Of a DNA stretch of 64,000 bases, positions 43,055 to 52,286 are shown in pieces. How positions within the stretch are numbered: the stretch's first letter is position 1; the number at the start of each line of letters is the position of its first letter. The notes under the pieces were generated by a model. The model made no database searches, was not told the DNA's origin, and saw nothing but the letters and a program-made list of their open reading frames with translations. The DNA lies in contig CAYTOA010000001.1 in the NCBI GenBank assembly GCA_964439265.1, positions 186,001 through 250,000 of the forward strand, given 5' to 3'. A program made the translations under genes and the position numbers. The DNA comes from JAGVPT01 sp964439265 (GTDB taxonomy: Bacteria > Bacteroidota > Ignavibacteria > UBA10030 > UBA8401).

Positions 43055-44560
43055 GTTCTCTTCCATCTCGAAATCCCCGGCGTTCCCTCTTCCTGTAAAG
43101 ATGCTCCCCAGCATATCCTTATATGTTGTCACGTGTTCAACTTCATCTTTTGCGATCTTGGAATTCTGATGGAGGCCGTCGAGTACAAATTCCATTGCCG
43201 ATGCAAGTTCGACCTTGTTGCTTTCCTCGATCTTCATATGCCGCTTCGTCACTTCGCGAAGCCCTTTCACACGGTCGAGTTCGGTAAAGTACGCAGCCAG
43301 GGGCATCTCGTCAGCAACTTCGAGCGAGTTTCCAGATTCAAACCAGCCGACAATTTTGCCATATTCGGGGTCCTCATGGACTTGCTGCTGGGGCTTCTGC
43401 CTCTTTTGCAGCGGGTCGGGGAAGTACTTCTTGAACACCGCACGCACTGCCTTTCCGATGAGTGCACGGCTCACTTTGATCGACCCTTCCTGTTCGCCTT
43501 CGAATACAAGCTCGATCTTCCCTGTCAAACCGGGAAGCACATGTGGCAGGTCGCAAATACGCGGAACGATGCATTTCTCGTTCAGCATGATCGCGCGCCG
43601 TTCAGCGTTGCTCACGAGATTCTCCATCGCTGCGATCGTCAACCGCGCGCTGACGCCGGATTTCTGGTCTACGTATTCGCTCGCGCGCGCTTCGAACGCA
43701 ATGTTTTCGATAATTTCCTTGAAATAATGGGGGACCGTGGCCTCCACACCGTTCCGGCGGACCCACGCCTCCTGCTCGGTAATCGCAATGGCGTCGTCGA
43801 GCGACTTGGGATAGTGGGTCAGGATCTGCGAATCGATCCTGTCTTTCAAGGGCGTAATGATATTCCCGCGATTTGTGTAATCTTCCGGGTTGGCCGTGAA
43901 AATTATCATAACGTCAAGAGGGATGCGGATATTGAAGCCGCGGATCTGAATGTCCTTCTCTTCAAGAATGTTGAACAAGCCAACCTGGATGCGCGGTTGT
44001 AGATCGGGTAATTCATTGATGGCAAAGATCCCCCGGTTGCTCCGAGGTATCAGGCCGAAGTGAATTGCCCCCTCATGCGAGTAATGAAGCCGTTGTGTCG
44101 CCGCTTTGATCGGGTCGATGTCCCCGATCAGGTCGGCGATCGTCACGTCGGGAGTAGCTAGTTTCTCGCTGAATCGCGCATCCCGCTGGATCCATTCGAT
44201 CTCTGTCGCGTCGCCGTGCTCTGCGATTTGCTCTGCTCCGAATTTACTCACCGGCGCAAAAGGGTTATCATTGATCTCGCTCCCCTTGATAATCGGGATG
44301 AACTCATCGAGGAGCGTCGGGATCTGGCGCACCATGCGCGATTTCGCCTGGCCGCGGAGTCCGAGGAGAATAATATCATGTTTGGCAAGAATGGCATTGA
44401 TCAGTGCGGGCACGACGGTTTTTTCATAGCCGATAATGCCGGGGAAAAGCTGTTCATCATTCTGGATCTTTTGTATCAGATTCTTTCGGATTTCTTCTTT
44501 GACGGGAAGAACTTTATAGCCGATCTTCTTCAATTCACCGAGTGTAGTCGGACGAAACAT
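43049..44560 (-). CDS. AAA+ ATPase of the MoxR/magnesium-chelatase (BchI-like) type
   Basis: This 503-residue ATPase has a Walker A loop GLRGQAKSR (67-75) that lacks the usual Gly before Lys, a conserved FAINELPDL Walker-B-like segment, sensor IIFTANPEDYTNRG, and TPLKDRIDSQILTHYP as arginine-finger region. A C-terminal helical extension of about 180 residues follows. The start is ATG 44560 with AAAGGAG upstream; the longer frame to 44599 lacks a site. It is paired with the VWA-protein gene downstream. Such pairs remodel or load metal into partner proteins; the client is unknown. Confidence 0.88.
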   Translation of the reverse strand: MFRPTTLGELKKIGYKVLPVKEEIRKNLIQKIQNDEQLFPGIIGYEKTVVPALINAILAKHDIILLGLRGQAKSRMVRQIPTLLDEFIPIIKGSEINDNPFAPVSKFGAEQIAEHGDATEIEWIQRDARFSEKLATPDVTIADLIGDIDPIKAATQRLHYSHEGAIHFGLIPRSNRGIFAINELPDLQPRIQVGLFNILEEKDIQIRGFNIRIPLDVMIIFTANPEDYTNRGNIITPLKDRIDSQILTHYPKSLDDAIAITEQEAWVRRNGVEATVPHYFKEIIENIAFEARASEYVDQKSGVSARLTIAAMENLVSNAERRAIMLNEKCIVPRICDLPHVLPGLTGKIELVFEGEQEGSIKVSRALIGKAVRAVFKKYFPDPLQKRQKPQQQVHEDPEYGKIVGWFESGNSLEVADEMPLAAYFTELDRVKGLREVTKRHMKIEESNKVELASAMEFVLDGLHQNSKIAKDEVEHVTTYKDMLGSIFTGRGNAGDFEMEENN

Positions 44561-44709
44561 TTTTGCTGGTACTCCTTTGGTTGATTGACGGCAGAACAAA
44601 TATACCGCGAGACCGTTGGAAAATCAAGATATTCGCGATGAATGGTTTTCAATCCCCGCGATGCTTTGGCTCTTCCATCTCGTCTGCAACAGATATCATG
44701 TCACGTACA

Positions 44710-44723
44710 CTCCCGATCGGGAG
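44710..44723. promoter_or_regulatory. Perfect 14-bp palindrome between divergent genes
   Basis: CTCCCGATCGGGAG lies in the 240-base gap between the divergent AAA+ ATPase and glycosyltransferase genes. Its symmetry suits a dimeric repressor, but a single site is weak evidence. Confidence 0.35.
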
Positions 44724-44745
44724 AGCAATGGCATTACTTCTTTCG

Positions 44746-44775
44746 TTGCAAGTGGAAAATCAAAGCAGTACTTTG
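44746..44775 (+). promoter_or_regulatory. Possible Bacteroidota-type promoter
   Basis: TTG (44746-44748) is followed 20 bases later by TACTTTG (44769-44775), close to the TAnnTTTG -7 box of Bacteroidota but one base short. It lies 26 bases before the glycosyltransferase start. Confidence 0.25.
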
Positions 44776-44800
44776 AACCGTCCTCATAAATACAATTGTC

Positions 44801-45859
44801 GTGAAGCGTTCACTACCTAATAAAACAGTTGTCTTTCGATTAAGTTCCATTGGCGACATCGTCCTGACGTCGCCGTTGCTCAGGGTTCTGCGTGCATCGG
44901 CCGGCCCCAAAGCAAGGGTCGATTTCGTCGTGAAAAAAGAATTTGCGGACCTGGTGAAGTACAGTCATCATCTATCGGTTGTCCATGAACTCGACGATTC
45001 CAGGGGATTTCCCGCTCTTCAGGATTTGAAGGAAACGCTGCGCGCCGAGAAGTACGACCTGGTTGTCGACCTGCACGACAGCCTGCGGACGATGTATTTA
45101 CGGAATTTTTGCGGTACGAAGGAAGCTGTAACGGTCGATAAGCGTTTATACGCCCGGTGGCAGTTGGTTCACTGTAAACGCAACGTGTACGGAGACAGCG
45201 TTCACGTTGTGGACCGGTACATTGAGACAGTCAATGATTTTGGAATAACCAATGACGGGAAGGGGCTGGAGCTTTTCATCCCCGATGAGATCCAGTTCGG
45301 CGTCTCCGGGAAAGTGGCAAAGCTGCGGCTCAACGAATTCGAAAAAGTGATCGGTGTTTGCCCGGGGGCTAAGCATTTTACCAAGCGCTGGCAGAAAGAA
45401 AAATTCGCAGATGTGTGCACACGCCTTGCAAGAACATATCACGCGAAGATTCTGGTGTTTGGAGGAGAGCAGGACAAAGACGACTGCGCGGTGATCGCCT
45501 CGCTTGTTAATAATAACGCGTATGGAAATGCGGCGGTAGATTTTTCGGGAGAATTCTCATTGCTGGAAGTTGCCGCGGCGATGGAATTCTGCGACATTGT
45601 TGTGACGAATGATACCGGGCTCATGCACATCGCGTGCGCCCGCCAGCGCAAAGTTGTCGCTGTGTTCGGCTCCACCGTAAAGGAATTCGGTTTCGCCCCG
45701 TACGGTACTGAGTCGGTCGTGATCGAGAATAATTCGCTCGACTGCCGTCCTTGCTCGCACATCGGCAGGGCAGAATGTCCGAAGGGGCATTTCAGATGCA
45801 TGAACGATATCGGCGCGGATGAGGTGGAGCGCGCGGTAGAACGATTCATCGAAAAATAA
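44801..45859 (+). CDS. Glycosyltransferase family 9 (ADP-heptose:LPS heptosyltransferase type)
   Basis: This 352-residue enzyme has the GT9 opening VVFRLSSIGDIVLTSPLLRVL (here read in two parts), a central VIGVCPGAKHFTKRW, and the sugar-nucleotide site TNDTGLMHIACARQRKVVA. GT9 enzymes add heptose from ADP-heptose to the lipopolysaccharide core at the inner membrane's cytosolic face. Late CRPCSHIGRAECPKGHFRC holds several cysteines, as in many family members. The start is GTG at 44801. Its stop touches the ATG of the cyclase gene, so the two share a transcript. Confidence 0.9.
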   Translation: MKRSLPNKTVVFRLSSIGDIVLTSPLLRVLRASAGPKARVDFVVKKEFADLVKYSHHLSVVHELDDSRGFPALQDLKETLRAEKYDLVVDLHDSLRTMYLRNFCGTKEAVTVDKRLYARWQLVHCKRNVYGDSVHVVDRYIETVNDFGITNDGKGLELFIPDEIQFGVSGKVAKLRLNEFEKVIGVCPGAKHFTKRWQKEKFADVCTRLARTYHAKILVFGGEQDKDDCAVIASLVNNNAYGNAAVDFSGEFSLLEVAAAMEFCDIVVTNDTGLMHIACARQRKVVAVFGSTVKEFGFAPYGTESVVIENNSLDCRPCSHIGRAECPKGHFRCMNDIGADEVERAVERFIEK

Positions 45860-47773
45860 ATGTACGGCACCCTCGTCCGAAAGATAATTCGAACTGTCGT
45901 GATCGGGACATCTCTCGCGGTGTTTCCCGCCGTGCCTTTTTACATCTACACGTTCGACGCAACTCTCCGGCAGCTCGCAATTCTCGTCCCTCTGTTCATA
46001 CCGGCGCTCCTGTCGATGCTCTTCGCCGATCTGCTCCTGATACGCTACTACCTCAAGCCTGTTACCGATTTTTACGTCCATGAAGAGTCCGGACGCCCTC
46101 TCGACGATCAACGCCTATTTCTTGCAAAGCAGCGCGCGCTGAACTTCCCCGTCTTTGCGGTGCTGCGGGTTTTCATCCCTCACGCGATCATCGGTTCGGG
46201 AGTCTATAATGTGTTCATCATTCTCGCGAATAACTATCTCTCCCTTGGAATCGATCCGGGGGATTTCGTCATGTACTGGGTGATCAACCTGACCGTGGTT
46301 CCTGTCGCCCATGCAGTCTATGAATATTTTGAACTCGCGAAAGCGATGGTTCCGACAGTACAAACGCTGGACGTGAAAGTTCCGCTCATGCCGGATGAAT
46401 ACCAAACGCGCGTTGTCAACGTGCGCCTCGCGACAAAAGTCATCGTTATTTTTATCATGCTCGGGATGGCGCCGCTGTTCATTCTCGGGGTCAGCCTGAA
46501 CAAAAAGCATACAAGCCTGCTTGTCGAAAAGGAAGAGCGGCATCTCCTCGATGAAGCCCGTCTTCTCTCGTCTTTGCTTCCGACGCTGAATTCTTCTCAG
46601 CGTGATGCGATCGTCAGCTCATACAGCGGAAGCGGGACATTAATTCTTGAGGACGCAGCCGGGGGCGTTGCATTTTCAAATTCAAAGCTGGACGTTGACC
46701 AGCGTTCGCTGGTGCTTGGTTTTCTCGAGGCCAAATCTCGCCAGGGTGCTATCTTTGCCGGCGGCCGGTGTATCGCTGCGAAGGCGCAATCAGGAGATGG
46801 AAGCCTGCTGGTCTGTGTCGCGGTCCAGACGGATGAACTGACGGCCGAATCGTCATCGCTGCGGTCAGGGACGATATCAATCATTGTCGCATCACTTCTG
46901 TTGTTAGGGGCGCTCCTTGTTCTGGTGGCGAGAGATATTAATCAATCGACGAAGAAGCTCCTAGCCGGCTTGAAAGAGGTCGAAGGGGGTTCATTCGACC
47001 ATGAAGTGAACATCTATTCGACCGACGAATTCTCTACGATCGGAAATGGGTTCAACCGGATGATCGCCGGATTGCGCGAAAGAAATTTCATCAAAGATAC
47101 GTTCGGGAAGTATGTGGCTCCTACGGTCATGGAAAAGATTCTACATGACGGCATGAACGCTGAGGGGGGCCAAGGGTTCCGTTTGAGCGGAGAACGGCGC
47201 ACGGTCACGATCCTGATGTCCGATATCAGAGATTTTACCAGACGGACGGAAGAATCGAGCGCCGAAGCTATCGTCGACGTTCTGAACAGATACCTTGAAG
47301 GCATGGTTTCGGTTGTGGAACGCTACGACGGTACGGTCGATAAATACATCGGAGATGCATTGATGGTACTCTTCGGGGCGCCGCTGGCAAAAGGAGACGA
47401 CCCCGACCGTGCGGTGCAGGCGGCGTTCGCGATGCGTACCGAACTGGCACGATTGAACGAAGAAATGAAGCGTTTATCCCCGGCGAGATTTTCGCCGATT
47501 CGGATCGGCATCGGAGTCCACACGGGGGAGGTTGTTGCGGGCAGCGTAGGTTCGGCGAACCGTCTCGAATACACGGTCATCGGTGATGCAGTGAACCTTG
47601 CGTCGCGTATCGAAGGGCTGACAAAACAATTCAAAACCGATATTCTTGTTTCCGAAGCGACGGTGAATGCTTTGAAAGGGAATTACCCCCTCACCCGGCT
47701 GCGTCGAACGAAGGTGAAAGGCAAAAAGGGAGGGGTCGTAGTTTTCAAAGCTGGAAAACTTGCGAGCCGTTGA
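45860..47773 (+). CDS. Membrane-bound class III adenylate/guanylate cyclase with HAMP
   Basis: This 637-residue signalling enzyme has an N-terminal set of membrane helices (about 12-215 with several hydrophobic segments), a loop domain (about 235-325), a last helix (about 335-360), HAMP (about 360-415) and a cyclase domain (about 445-630). Metal-binding aspartates are D455 (MSDIRDFT) and D499 (YIGDALMVLFGAP); IGDAVNLASRIEGL supplies the transition-state Asn and Arg. The substrate-selecting residues cannot be assigned safely by eye, but cAMP synthesis is most likely. It follows the GT9 gene without a gap. Confidence 0.92.
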   Translation: MYGTLVRKIIRTVVIGTSLAVFPAVPFYIYTFDATLRQLAILVPLFIPALLSMLFADLLLIRYYLKPVTDFYVHEESGRPLDDQRLFLAKQRALNFPVFAVLRVFIPHAIIGSGVYNVFIILANNYLSLGIDPGDFVMYWVINLTVVPVAHAVYEYFELAKAMVPTVQTLDVKVPLMPDEYQTRVVNVRLATKVIVIFIMLGMAPLFILGVSLNKKHTSLLVEKEERHLLDEARLLSSLLPTLNSSQRDAIVSSYSGSGTLILEDAAGGVAFSNSKLDVDQRSLVLGFLEAKSRQGAIFAGGRCIAAKAQSGDGSLLVCVAVQTDELTAESSSLRSGTISIIVASLLLLGALLVLVARDINQSTKKLLAGLKEVEGGSFDHEVNIYSTDEFSTIGNGFNRMIAGLRERNFIKDTFGKYVAPTVMEKILHDGMNAEGGQGFRLSGERRTVTILMSDIRDFTRRTEESSAEAIVDVLNRYLEGMVSVVERYDGTVDKYIGDALMVLFGAPLAKGDDPDRAVQAAFAMRTELARLNEEMKRLSPARFSPIRIGIGVHTGEVVAGSVGSANRLEYTVIGDAVNLASRIEGLTKQFKTDILVSEATVNALKGNYPLTRLRRTKVKGKKGGVVVFKAGKLASR

Positions 47774-47952
47774 ACAGAACTTTTCCATGAATCCTCCCCG
47801 TTTATTTCCTCCAAAAACTGACAGAACGTTCAACAATTGAAGTCTTTTTCAAGTTTGACGCGCCGGGAGAGCATTTTTATTGATTCTCTTTTGAAGATGC
47901 TCTATATTGAAATCATCAAAAATCACCCGTCAGCCACCTCCATACGCTGTGC

Positions 47953-48378
47953 ATGCTCGTCAGTCAAGAAACGGCATCTTTTATATCCTCGCTCCAAAGC
48001 TATTCCCGGAGCACTCTGCACCGTGCCGCCGATCTTGCCTCTCTGATCGAACTCACCCGAATTCATAATCAAAGCCAGGTTTTGGATGACGTGTGCTTCC
48101 TGTCGAAATTCCTTGTCAACACGAATGCCGTGATGAGCCGTATCGGCAAGGATGCGGAAGGCTATGACAAACTGTCGTTCGAATTCAGCGAGAACCTTGA
48201 GAAAGCCTCGACGTTCATCCGTCTCCTTGTTAAGGAAGCTCCCGATGAGGTCAAGAGGCATTTCATTTCGACGTATTTTGCAATGACGCAAAGCGGAATG
48301 ATCTCGCTCATGGAATTGCTCCATGATCTTACGTGGCTGAAGAATTGGGATATTGACCATCGCACAGCAGTCACATGA
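47953..48378 (+). CDS. Small helical protein, unknown function
   Basis: This 141-residue protein is predicted to be almost all helical, with no export signal or membrane span and no motif I know (MLVSQETASFISSLQSYSR to the end). It overlaps the next small gene by four bases (ATGA), which supports both. The ribosome site is poor. It is 180 bases downstream of the cyclase. Confidence 0.6.
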   Translation: MLVSQETASFISSLQSYSRSTLHRAADLASLIELTRIHNQSQVLDDVCFLSKFLVNTNAVMSRIGKDAEGYDKLSFEFSENLEKASTFIRLLVKEAPDEVKRHFISTYFAMTQSGMISLMELLHDLTWLKNWDIDHRTAVT

Positions 48379-48596
48379 AAACATCCGCTTCTGAAAATAC
48401 AGAGCACCTCCTCCGCCAATCAAGAACATTGCTTGCGCTTACGGTTCTCATGGTAAGTGCTTCGAACCTTATCGACCCGCCGTATTCGACGTTCGGCATC
48501 ATACTTAATTTTCTTGCGATTGTTGTCCTCGTTTTCGTTCTGTTCCGGATTCATCGATCCGTTGTAGCATTGAGATCCCTCACTTCAATTCCATAA
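48375..48596 (+). CDS. Small two-helix membrane protein
   Basis: This 73-residue protein has two hydrophobic stretches (about 18-33, TLLALTVLMVSASNL, and 41-62, GIILNFLAIVVLVFVLFRIH). It is coupled by an ATGA overlap to the upstream small gene and ends 22 bases before glutamate dehydrogenase. No function recognised. Confidence 0.6.
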   Translation: MKTSASENTEHLLRQSRTLLALTVLMVSASNLIDPPYSTFGIILNFLAIVVLVFVLFRIHRSVVALRSLTSIP

Positions 48597-48618
48597 GTCG
48601 GTGCGAAAGGAGTTTGCG

Positions 48619-50034
48619 ATGGCTCGCAAAACAAAAGGAAGAAAGTCCGTTAGAATGAAGAAACGGTCGCCGCGGCCGCGCGTAAAAAATAATCCGGCGA
48701 AAAGGGCGAAGAAAAGAACGGCGAAGAAAAAGATATCCGTTAGTGTCTCGAAGTCCGCGCCAGCGCAGCCTCTCCCCAGTGCGGTTCTCTCCGAGAGGCC
48801 GCTCACCGCATACGACGTCGTCCTCCATAATTTCGACATCGCAGCGGCGAAACTGCAGTTGAGCGAAGAATTGAAACAGCTCATCAAGACCCCCGACCGT
48901 GAACTGCGCGTTGAGGTCCCCATTATCATGGATAACGGAAAACTCAATACCTTGATCGGCTACCGTGTGCAGCATAACAATGCGCGCGGCCCGACTAAAG
49001 GGGGGATCCGGTATCATCCCGAAGTTGATCTCGATGAAATACGAGCGCTCTCATCGTTGATGACGTGGAAAACTGCGGTCGTCGATATTCCGTTCGGAGG
49101 AGCAAAAGGAGGCATCGCAGTCGACCCGCGACAATTCTCAATCGGGGAGTTAGAACGCCTCACGCGGGTTTTCACGCAAAAAATTGATTGCGTCATCGGC
49201 CCTTCTGAAGATATACCCGCCCCGGACGTGAACACGAATGCGCAAGTAATGTCCTGGATGATGGATCAGTACAGCAGGAGGCATGGGCACTCTCCCGCGG
49301 TCGTGACGGGGAAGCCGGTAGAATTGGGAGGATCTGCGGGGCGTGAGGAAGCGACGGGGCGCGGTGTATGCATCGCACTTCGCGAAGCGTCCAAGTCGTT
49401 GAAAATTGATATCAAGAAGGCGGCGATCGCCGTCCAGGGATTCGGAAACGTCGGTGCTCACACTGCGAGAATTCTCGAGGAAGAAGTCGGTGCGAAGGTA
49501 GTTGCCGTGAGCGATGTGAAAGGAGGAGTTTACAATCCGCGAGGCATCCGGTACAAAGATGCGATGGAACACGCTGTCGGGACCGGATCGGTGGTCGGGT
49601 TGAAAGGAGCGGCAAAAATTTCGAATGCAGAGCTGCTTGAATTAAAATGCGACGTTCTTATTCCAGCAGCTCTTGGCGGACAGCTGCATGGACGAAATGC
49701 CGACCGTGTAAAAGCAAAACTGATCGTCGAAGCTGCGAACGGGCCTACAACATACGAAGCGGATGAGGTGTTCGCCGCTAAGAAAATATCCGTTGTCCCG
49801 GATATCTATGCCAACGCCGGCGGCGTGACGGTGAGTTACTTCGAATGGGCGCAAAATCTCCAGCAGCTCCGGTGGGATTATGCTCGGGTCGTCGCGGAAC
49901 TTGATAAGGTGATGTCCAAGAGTTTCGCCGATGTCATGAAGTGTACCGAGAAATATAACGTTGCCATGCGGATCGGGGCGTATATTCTTGCGTTGGATCG
50001 AGTTGCGAAGGCAACCAAGCTGCGGGGAATTTAG
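48619..50034 (+). CDS. gdhA: Glutamate dehydrogenase with a basic N-terminal tail
   Basis: This is a 471-residue enzyme interconverting glutamate and 2-oxoglutarate plus ammonium. The catalytic core has the substrate and active-site lysines in RGPTKGGIR and MTWKTAVVDIPFGGAKGG, and the nucleotide-binding AIAVQGFGNVGAHTA. The first 50 or so residues are an extra tail (ARKTKGRKSVRMKKRSPRPR and beyond) made mostly of Lys, Arg, Pro and Ala, like a histone H1 tail; normal enzymes start near LTAYDVVLHNF. The ATG at 48619 follows AAAGGAG by six bases, so the tail is translated. It may bind nucleic acid or polyphosphate; this is inference. Confidence 0.92.
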   Translation: MARKTKGRKSVRMKKRSPRPRVKNNPAKRAKKRTAKKKISVSVSKSAPAQPLPSAVLSERPLTAYDVVLHNFDIAAAKLQLSEELKQLIKTPDRELRVEVPIIMDNGKLNTLIGYRVQHNNARGPTKGGIRYHPEVDLDEIRALSSLMTWKTAVVDIPFGGAKGGIAVDPRQFSIGELERLTRVFTQKIDCVIGPSEDIPAPDVNTNAQVMSWMMDQYSRRHGHSPAVVTGKPVELGGSAGREEATGRGVCIALREASKSLKIDIKKAAIAVQGFGNVGAHTARILEEEVGAKVVAVSDVKGGVYNPRGIRYKDAMEHAVGTGSVVGLKGAAKISNAELLELKCDVLIPAALGGQLHGRNADRVKAKLIVEAANGPTTYEADEVFAAKKISVVPDIYANAGGVTVSYFEWAQNLQQLRWDYARVVAELDKVMSKSFADVMKCTEKYNVAMRIGAYILALDRVAKATKLRGI

Positions 50035-50066
50035 ATTTCGAAAAGATGGAAGCTGAGGACGGGCCG

Positions 50067-50129
50067 GTGAACACTCAATCAGTGAACAGTAAACAGCAAA
50101 TAGGTTAACAGTAAGCAGTAAACAGTTAA
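50067..50129. repeat. AACAGT-type simple repeat tract
   Basis: Degenerate units of GTGAACAGTAAACAG follow each other after glutamate dehydrogenase. It is of the same style as the tracts at 17811-17848 and 42948-43054. Confidence 0.55.
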
Positions 50130-50197
50130 GAAAAAAAAATGCGGGGGTTTTGGAAGGATCGGTTTGTTATTGAACTGCCGAGTCCATAGGTCTTTCA

Positions 50198-51442
50198 ATG
50201 ATGAAGTTGTTTTTATTGTTTTTTTTTGCGTACCCTTTTCCTCTTCAAGCTCAGCATGAAACCGTCCCGCCTGTCCGGACCGGCATCGATGTACTTATTG
50301 AGAATAAATTTTCCGTCCTTCAAGGTAAACGGGTAGGTCTTATTACCAATCCAACAGGCGTGACGGCCGGTCTGTCCTCCGCGGTTGACGTCTTTGCACA
50401 TTCGAACCAAGTCAAGCTTGTCGCTTTGTTCGGCCCTGAGCACGGGGTGCGCGGAGATGCTGCGGCCGGCAGCCGTGTTGATTCGTACGTCGATTCCGCA
50501 ACCGGTCTCCCCGTCTATTCCCTCTACGGAAAAACAACGAAGCCTACTCAGGAAATGCTCAAGGGTATAGATGTGCTGGTCTACGATATTCAGGATATTG
50601 GAATTCGATCGTATACATACATTGCGACCATGGCAAAGGCAATGTCCGCGGCAGCTGAACACGGTATCGAGTTCGTCGTTCTCGACAGACCCGATCCCTT
50701 GACCGGAAATGCCGTTGAAGGAAATGTACTCGACCCGAAATTCAAGTCGTTCGTCGGTATGTTTCCGATTCCCTACGTGTATGGCATGACGTGCGGCGAA
50801 CTGGCAACGATGTTGAACAACGAAGGGTGGCTCGAGGGGGGAACAAAATGCAAACTTACGGTTGTCGCCATGGAGGGATGGAACAGGTCAATGTGGTGGG
50901 AAGATACGGGATTGCAATGGGTTCCCACGTCGCCCCATATTCCAAACGCTGCGACCGCGCTGTTCTGCGCGGCGACAGGAATTCTTGGCGAGCTTGATGG
51001 GTTGAGCGTCGGGATCGGATATACCCTGCCGTTCCAGCTTGTCGGCGCGCCGTGGATCGATGCTGCTCAACTTGCTCATGAACTGAACGGCATTAATATT
51101 CAGGGTGTCTATTTTCGCCCTACCGTATACACGCCTTTTTACGGAGCCATGCAGGGGAAGCAGGTGAATGGAGTTCAAATCTACTTCTTGGATCGGAGCA
51201 AAGTGAATCTCGTGAACATTCAACTCTATATTGTGCAGGCAATAAACGGTTTGTATCCGGCCAGGGACATATTCAATCATTCCGATTCATCACGGATAAA
51301 GATGTTTGATAATGTCATGGGCACTGACGCGGTCCGCATTGCCCTGCAGCAAAAAGTCCCGGCAGCGTCCATTATCGCGGGGTGGAAAAAGGAGATCGAT
51401 TCGTTTATGCGGATTCGGAATAAGTATTTGTTGTACGAATAA
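50198..51442 (+). CDS. DUF1343 / NamZ-like exo-beta-N-acetylmuramidase
   Basis: This 414-residue exported protein has a signal peptide (1 to about 20, LFLLFFFAYPFPLQAQ). The DUF1343 body contains GKRVGLITNPTGV, ALFGPEHGVRGDA, VYDIQDIGIRSYTY and FVVLDRPDPLTG. NamZ-type members (GH171) release terminal N-acetylmuramic acid from peptidoglycan fragments. Here export to the periplasm or surface is suggested by the leader. The ATG at 50198 or the next codon (MM) is the start. No cell-wall-recycling partners lie beside it. Confidence 0.88.
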   Translation: MMKLFLLFFFAYPFPLQAQHETVPPVRTGIDVLIENKFSVLQGKRVGLITNPTGVTAGLSSAVDVFAHSNQVKLVALFGPEHGVRGDAAAGSRVDSYVDSATGLPVYSLYGKTTKPTQEMLKGIDVLVYDIQDIGIRSYTYIATMAKAMSAAAEHGIEFVVLDRPDPLTGNAVEGNVLDPKFKSFVGMFPIPYVYGMTCGELATMLNNEGWLEGGTKCKLTVVAMEGWNRSMWWEDTGLQWVPTSPHIPNAATALFCAATGILGELDGLSVGIGYTLPFQLVGAPWIDAAQLAHELNGINIQGVYFRPTVYTPFYGAMQGKQVNGVQIYFLDRSKVNLVNIQLYIVQAINGLYPARDIFNHSDSSRIKMFDNVMGTDAVRIALQQKVPAASIIAGWKKEIDSFMRIRNKYLLYE

Positions 51443-51595
51443 TTTGTTGTGCGTCGAGTGGATGTGCGCCTTTTCAAGAAGTTGTCGGACGGCATATCGA
51501 AGACTCCTGCATAACGCGAGATCATTGTCGATCTCGAATCAAATGCTGCCCGACATATCTTAAGTATGTGTTGTTGGCGGCCAAGCTTGGTAAGT

Positions 51596-51669
51596 TGACG
51601 GACACCTTTCCGATTTACCCTGTTAGATTTTTCGGCATAATGTGATTTTTTTGACTGAGGTGTCCGTCA
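51596..51669. repeat. MITE/REP-like hairpin, copy 1
   Basis: The ends TGACGGACACCT and AGGTGTCCGTCA form a perfect 12-bp terminal inverted repeat over 74 bases. The first 24 bases match copy 2 (60429 on) at 22 positions. It lies in the 300-base gap after the NamZ-like gene; the rest of the gap (51443-51595, 51670-51742) shows nothing I recognise. Confidence 0.8.
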
Positions 51670-51742
51670 CCTCTCGCAGCAAACTCAACATTGATCACTA
51701 CCGAAGTTTGCAACTCATACGAAATTGTTCTAATTTTAATTG

Positions 51743-52258
51743 ATGCAAAAGCAGAGTTCGAAAGTTTCATTGTTCATCCTCATCGTGAGCGCCATCGTCT
51801 GGTTGGGAGCTGTCAACGTCCGTGCAGTGATCGGCAACGAGCTCCTGAATTTCGGGACGCTCGACTTTAAAGACCATCTGGACGCTGAACTCGAGCGGGA
51901 GGTGTTTCGGCTTATCAGCCTTACATCCGTGATCGTCATCGGGGGCTACCTTGCGACTTTTGCAAGCGCGGTTATTTTGGTGAGGAGCACGACACTTCGT
52001 TTCAGAGAAAACGGCTGGCTGATGATGAGCGCGATTTTGTTCTTTATGTTTTCACCAGTAGAATTTTACACGCTGTTCCTCGACTGGAAAATGATCTCGC
52101 TCGATTTTTTCGCCAGCCCCACATTGACGGATTTCAGAGTATTGTTCATTCACAGGCTCGCAGCACTCGCAGGAGTGCCGATGATCGCGTTGCTTTCCTA
52201 CTACACCATTGTCGGCCTGGCGATTTGGCGGCCCTTAATAAAGCAGCCATCTGTATAG
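51743..52258 (+). CDS. Four-helix membrane protein, unknown function
   Basis: This 171-residue protein has hydrophobic segments near 10-30 (LFILIVSAIVWLGAVNV), 62-84, 93-112 (MMSAILFFMFSPVEFY) and 137-158. No motif points to a function. The ATG at 51743 is one codon after an in-frame TTG. Confidence 0.7.
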   Translation: MQKQSSKVSLFILIVSAIVWLGAVNVRAVIGNELLNFGTLDFKDHLDAELEREVFRLISLTSVIVIGGYLATFASAVILVRSTTLRFRENGWLMMSAILFFMFSPVEFYTLFLDWKMISLDFFASPTLTDFRVLFIHRLAALAGVPMIALLSYYTIVGLAIWRPLIKQPSV

Positions 52259-52286
52259 CTCTTTTTTTCAGATTTGAGTATATCGT

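Noticed and set aside
43133..44002. 289-codon plus-strand frame opposite the AAA+ ATPase
   Set aside because: Antisense shadow of a well-supported gene; its translation has no family features.
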